Shown: positions 54,541-57,729 of the stretch, piece by piece
How the letters are laid out: each line of letters begins with the position of its first letter
Numbering within the stretch: position 1 is the stretch's first letter
From: Shewanella sp. MBTL60-007
GTDB taxonomy: Bacteria; Pseudomonadota; Gammaproteobacteria; Enterobacterales; Shewanellaceae
Assembly: GCF_019654915.1 (NCBI RefSeq)
Contig: NZ_BPET01000034.1
Location: 1-57,729 of the forward strand
Direction of reading: 5' to 3'
DNA: 57,729 nt
Program-made: the position numbers and the translations under genes
The notes under the pieces: generated by a model
What the model was told of the DNA's origin: nothing
The model's input: only the letters and a program-made list of their open reading frames with translations
The model's database searches: none

Positions 54541-54847
54541 TGTTATTTGAGTTGAGAACTCTATCTAAAAATGTCATTTATACTGAGTGATAAGATTGCA
54601 GAAGGTATTGATTAAAAGGTAATTGACATAAGATTTTGTATTGTTCAATTAAATTCTGCCGCAGACGCTCCTCAATTTTCTCATCGACTCTAAACGCTAT
54701 TTTTTAGATATTTTAAGGGCGTTTCTCTGTTTCCTACTATGAATAGAATGACTTTTTAGTGGGCAGGCTTCATTTACAGCAGCTGCAACGGCACCACTAC
54801 CCATAATAGTCTTCCTAGTATCATTAATGAGGGATGATTGACTTGAG
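54541..54847. other. Intergenic region between the convergent AraC and MFS genes
   Basis: 307 bp. No convincing gene, terminator or repeat is visible. A 63-codon minus-strand frame here lacks family features and a ribosome site and was not accepted. Confidence 0.4.
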
Positions 54848-56017
54848 TTATTGCATAGCTTCTTGGGTGGCAAAGCCACGCAAAACATTAATGAGCGTAA
54901 TTACTGCAAAGACAATAATGATCAAAGAAAGGTGCCAGGCTTGGCTCAAGCCTAAATTAACCAGTCCCATACTGATGATGGAGGAAACCACCATTTGGCC
55001 GCCTCCAGACATCGCAGCTGCCGCTCCCGCCTGTTTCTTGTATGGCTGCATAACCATGGCTTGAACACAAGGTAAAGCGATGCTGTTGCCTAAGATCATC
55101 AATAGCTGTCCGAGCATTAAATACAAAGGATCGAGTGGACAGAAAAATAACCATAGCGCTGCGGCCACATGTAGCACGGGAGTGCATAGCAGGAGCTTCT
55201 TACTACCGATTAAGGGGCGCACACGATTACAGATACTGGTACCCGCTAACATGCCTAATGCTGGGATGAGTGCCCACATTGCGTATTTATCAGACGTCAT
55301 ACCTATTTGGTTTTGCATGATAAATGGCATTAGCGAAATTGTGGTGATCATTAAACTAAAATTTAGCCAACCTATGCTGGCAAAACTCATGAAGTATCGT
55401 GAACTTAGCAGCTCACGATACTGAAGTAACACCTTCTTAGGAGACGGGAGGGGAGAGAGTTGGTCTAGGGTTTCTTGGAATCGCAATGCCACAATCCCCC
55501 AAACGACAGCTAGGTAGCCCAGCAAAGAGATGAACACCATAGTCCAACCAAAGTGGAAGTTGATGAAGCCACCGAGCACTGGAGCGAGAAGAGGTGTTAT
55601 CGATGCAACCATTGCTATGTAGGACATTGCAACCGGCAGTTCTGCACCACTGAAGTTATCTCGTGTGGAGGCTCGAGCTAGTACTGCACAACATCCGGTA
55701 CCTAAACCTTGAAGGAAGCGCCCTAGCACCATCCCCGTAAATGAATGGCTGAGAAAAATGATCATCAGTAGACCTAGCATGGCGATCATCAGACCAATCA
55801 ACAATACTTTTTTGCGTCCAAGCGCATCAGAAATAGGGCCGTAGATAAACTGTGACGGACCAAACCCTAGTAAATAAATACTGACTAATATCTGAACCTG
55901 TTCATGGGAAACCGCAAAATCTTTGGCTATCCAGGGGAGCGATGGGAAGACTAATCCCATACTTAATTGCCCGACACTGATAATTAAACAGGCCAGTAAA
56001 ATGGCTTTAAAATTCAT
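54848..56017 (-). CDS. MFS transporter of the Bcr/CflA drug-efflux type
   Basis: Integral membrane protein of 389 residues with 12 predicted helices. It has QLSMGLVFPSLPWIAKDF near the N-terminus, the loop-2-3 motif YGPISDALGRKKVLL (G-X3-D-X2-G-R-K/R), and FLQGLGTGCCAVLARA, the antiporter motif region of Bcr/CflA exporters. Substrate unknown. The second ATG (56017) has GAGAGA upstream and starts 7 bp after the resolvase-like gene's stop; the first ATG (56038) overlaps that gene. Probably co-transcribed with it. Confidence 0.88.
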   Translation of the reverse strand: MNFKAILLACLIISVGQLSMGLVFPSLPWIAKDFAVSHEQVQILVSIYLLGFGPSQFIYGPISDALGRKKVLLIGLMIAMLGLLMIIFLSHSFTGMVLGRFLQGLGTGCCAVLARASTRDNFSGAELPVAMSYIAMVASITPLLAPVLGGFINFHFGWTMVFISLLGYLAVVWGIVALRFQETLDQLSPLPSPKKVLLQYRELLSSRYFMSFASIGWLNFSLMITTISLMPFIMQNQIGMTSDKYAMWALIPALGMLAGTSICNRVRPLIGSKKLLLCTPVLHVAAALWLFFCPLDPLYLMLGQLLMILGNSIALPCVQAMVMQPYKKQAGAAAAMSGGGQMVVSSIISMGLVNLGLSQAWHLSLIIIVFAVITLINVLRGFATQEAMQ

Positions 56018-56024
56018 GAATCTC

Positions 56025-56669
56025 TCACTCAGTATCATTCGAAGTTGAGCCCACTTTTCCTCTGCGTCTCAAGCTGCCTTCATTGTCAAATGTACCCAAT
56101 TTGGCTTTGACTCGTTTTACGGTGGACATACTTACACCACACTGTTCTGCAACACTCAGTAGCGTCTCCCCTTCAAGTAACAATGTGGCGATTTGCTGAT
56201 GTTTCTCCTTATTTGCAGGTCTACCGCTAAATCTTCGCTTCCATTGCTCAGAGTCGTGTTTGAGTGCATTTCTACCTTGCTCTGCAGCTAATAGCCGATG
56301 TTGGGTTTGTACTTTTCCATAACCCGATATGAGAGTCAGTAACCCATGGCTTAGAGTTGAATCGGCTTCAAATACCAGTGGTTCACAGGTCGTCTGCAAT
56401 CTAACTCCTTTATCCAATAAGTGGTTGATGGTGTGTAAGGTTTGATTGAAATCATGACTGAAATCAGTCAACCACCAGATGATCACCGTATCTTTGGGTT
56501 TAACAGAGCTAAGTAATTGCTTAAACGCTGCTCGTTCCATGGGAGGAATATCACCACGTACTTTATCTTGGAAGTGCTCGGCCTCTGGGGCTAACAGCCT
56601 CATCGTTGCTAGCTGGCCTTGATAGGATTTGTTTTTGGGGGAGTACCGAGTATAAAGGTAGTTCTTCAT
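56025..56669 (-). CDS. Serine-recombinase-fold protein lacking two catalytic arginines
   Basis: The 214-residue protein has the resolvase N-terminus YTRYS with Arg 8 and the nucleophile Ser 10, a Gln-rich next helix, FQDKVRGD, and a C-terminal Hin-like HTH (SGRPANKEKHQQIATLL and SVAEQCGVSMSTVKRVKAKL). The LDRLGRD catalytic motif reads LTDFSHDF: the Asp (69) is kept but the two arginines (Arg 68 and 71 of gamma-delta resolvase) are Phe and Asp. Recombinase activity is unlikely; a DNA-binding role is more plausible. It lies just before the MFS gene on the same strand. Confidence 0.8.
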   Translation of the reverse strand: MKNYLYTRYSPKNKSYQGQLATMRLLAPEAEHFQDKVRGDIPPMERAAFKQLLSSVKPKDTVIIWWLTDFSHDFNQTLHTINHLLDKGVRLQTTCEPLVFEADSTLSHGLLTLISGYGKVQTQHRLLAAEQGRNALKHDSEQWKRRFSGRPANKEKHQQIATLLLEGETLLSVAEQCGVSMSTVKRVKAKLGTFDNEGSLRRRGKVGSTSNDTE

Positions 56670-57000
56670 TGCACCTCTTGGTGGTTCATTTGGTGTTATG
56701 GCTCATAATTGTAGTGAAATGAGTTAATATGTTCAAGACTCAATCAATAGAGAGTTATTTTATCCCCTGATGTGTGAGCGTATTTAACTGAATTTAAAAT
56801 GAATATCTATCAATTTTCTTTTCTGTTTGCTCAGTTCAAATAAGTGGTAAGTATTGAGTTGAGCGCAAGTTAGCACTGAAAGGTCAGCAGCGACTACCAA
56901 GTTAATAGAGTGCAGTAGAATATATATGCGCAAAAGTTTTTCATTGTTGGCGGTTTAGCACTAAGCCATAGTGTCGGCTCGACAGTCTCTGGTTATAAAA

Positions 57001-57035
57001 TTAAATTATCATTTTCATAATTAATGATAATTTAA
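57001..57035. promoter_or_regulatory. Perfect 13-bp inverted repeat overlapping the VOC-gene promoter
   Basis: TTAAATTATCATT (57001-57013) and AATGATAATTTAA (57023-57035) with a 9-bp spacer. The right arm covers the -35 region, as expected of an operator. The AT-rich sequence with ATGATAAT resembles Fur-type sites but is not a full consensus Fur box. Confidence 0.65.
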
Positions 57036-57060
57036 TATTTTTATTTTCTGGCCCTATACT
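57032..57060 (+). promoter_or_regulatory. Candidate promoter of the VOC-protein gene
   Basis: TTAATA (-35, 57032-57037), a 17-bp spacer and TATACT (-10, 57055-57060), 53 bp before the ATG. Confidence 0.55.
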
Positions 57061-57112
57061 TTAATCCATCGAAATGAGTAACGAATAGATTATTTGAGTC
57101 TGGAGCAAAATT

Positions 57113-57598
57113 ATGAAGATGAATCACCTAGGTATCATGGTCGGCGATATGGATAAAGCCGTTGAGTTTTATACTAATGCTCTAGGGTTAAAAGTGGTGA
57201 TGGGCAACACTCAAGTTATTGAAGAGCGTAAGACGGCTATTGGTAGAATGTGTATTGCGGTTTTCGGTGAAGGCTTTAAAGGTTTCAATATTGCTCACCT
57301 TGTGACAACGGATGGGATTGGCGTTGAACTGTTTGAAATGGTTGATCGTCAAGAACGCCATGAAGTCGATTTCTCTCGTATTGGTATTTTCCATTTCTGT
57401 CTTCAAACTGACGACTTTGAAGGCGCGATTAAGCGTACTGAGGAATTTGGTGGTAGAGTGCGTATGGATATTATGCGTTACCATCCGGAAGATGATAATA
57501 AACAAGCTAAAATGGTTTATCTAGAAGATCCCTTCGGTAATTTGTTTGAACTCTACTCACACACTTACGAAGAAACATACGCGTCTGATTATGAGTAA
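57113..57598 (+). CDS. VOC-superfamily (glyoxalase/bleomycin-resistance fold) protein
   Basis: The 161-residue protein has two beta-alpha-beta-beta-beta modules: MNHLGIMVGDMDKAVEFYTNALGL with the metal-ligand His near residue 4, GIGVELFEM (Glu ligand), GIFHFCLQTDDFEGAI (His ligand) and YLEDPFGNLFELYSH (Glu ligand). A metal site is thus complete. Substrate unknown; relatives include lactoylglutathione lyases, epimerases and dioxygenases. It has a GGAG ribosome site, a nearby palindrome and its own terminator, so it is monocistronic. Confidence 0.85.
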   Translation: MKMNHLGIMVGDMDKAVEFYTNALGLKVVMGNTQVIEERKTAIGRMCIAVFGEGFKGFNIAHLVTTDGIGVELFEMVDRQERHEVDFSRIGIFHFCLQTDDFEGAIKRTEEFGGRVRMDIMRYHPEDDNKQAKMVYLEDPFGNLFELYSHTYEETYASDYE

Positions 57599-57623
57599 TT
57601 GATTCTGAAGCGTGCACGCACAC

Positions 57624-57654
57624 AAAAGGGTTAGCAGCAATGCTAACCCTTTTT
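57624..57654 (+). terminator. Terminator of the VOC-protein gene
   Basis: AAAAGGGTTAGCA-GCAA-TGCTAACCCTTTTT, a 13-bp perfect stem with T run, 26 bp after the stop. Confidence 0.92.
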
Positions 57655-57729
57655 GTATGACTGAAAAGTTAGCTCAACGTCATCGCTCTTTTAGACTGAA
57701 GCTAACTATCGCTCTCGTTTAATAGTATG

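Larger units (their letters stand above)
56670..57112. other. Divergent intergenic region resolvase-like / VOC gene
   Basis: 443 bp, very AT-rich. It contains the perfect 13-bp inverted repeat (57001-57035) and promoter (57032-57060) of the VOC gene. No gene is visible. Confidence 0.6.

Noticed and set aside
54697..54888. Minus-strand 63-codon frame as a gene
   Set aside because: It overlaps the end of the MFS gene and has no family features and no ribosome site.
56025..56669. Mobile element or integron
   Set aside because: The resolvase-like protein lacks catalytic residues and no inverted ends, attachment sites or transposase are visible nearby.

Overview
The window looks like a chromosomal segment of a Shewanella-type marine gammaproteobacterium. 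The evidence is an extracellular-type dimethyl sulfoxide (DMSO) reductase operon (decaheme cytochrome, MtrB-like porin, lipoprotein molybdoenzyme, ferredoxin-like subunit, TorD-type chaperone), a stand-alone NrfA nitrite reductase, an octaheme lipoprotein, and linked liu (leucine) and ivd-type (valine/isoleucine) catabolic operons headed by a LiuR-type MerR regulator. I saw no rRNA, tRNA, CRISPR array, prophage or intact insertion sequence.

Layout. 1-7.3 kb: dmsEFAB plus chaperone, a respiratory unit whose reductase is predicted to sit on the cell surface. 7.3-10.6 kb: two hypotheticals, a RidA-like protein and nrfA. 10.8-21.1 kb: on the minus strand an aminoglycoside-phosphotransferase-fold gene, then the leucine pathway liuR-liuA-liuB-liuC-liuD-liuE followed by the two 3-oxoacid CoA-transferase subunits. 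The 3' end of liuD is partly duplicated as a 56-codon ORF squeezed between liuD and liuE. 21.5-25.5 kb: a divergent short-chain acyl-CoA synthetase, a 15-unit 14-bp tandem repeat, and 6-phosphogluconate dehydrogenase. 25.5-35.9 kb: housekeeping and small genes (menA, tesB, two YbaY-type lipoproteins of identical length, ompW, metA, an acetyltransferase with a probable frameshift, a kinase-like protein, two SDR-fold proteins with altered core motifs).

36.2-44.5 kb: the valine/isoleucine operon (thiolase, mmsA, acyl-CoA dehydrogenase, enoyl-CoA hydratase, 3-hydroxyisobutyryl-CoA hydrolase, mmsB, short-chain dehydrogenase). A TTTACG-N4-CGTAAA palindrome lies upstream; a near-copy lies upstream of liuR, so one regulator probably controls both operons. 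44.5-51.6 kb: a small membrane protein, an S9-peptidase-fold lipoprotein that has lost its catalytic serine and histidine, the cueR/copA copper module with a recognisable MerR-type promoter, and an ABC-F ATPase of the YbiT type. 51.9-57.6 kb: an octaheme lipoprotein with an N-terminal Ig/cadherin-like domain, an AraC-type regulator, a Bcr/CflA-like exporter, a resolvase-fold protein lacking two catalytic arginines, and a VOC-superfamily protein behind a perfect 13-bp inverted repeat.

Physiologically the window combines anaerobic respiration (DMSO, nitrite) with branched-chain amino-acid oxidation. Leucine carbon ends as acetyl-CoA and acetoacetate, which the CoA transferase and thiolase can convert to acetyl-CoA. 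Valine and isoleucine carbon ends as propionyl-CoA and acetyl-CoA. The observations I rate highest are the pseudo-peptidase lipoprotein, the partial liuD duplication, the 14-bp repeat whose variation is purine-only, the degenerate resolvase and the Ig-octaheme lipoprotein. Most other genes are ordinary Shewanella-type chromosome. All functions are read from motifs and context only; no database search was possible.
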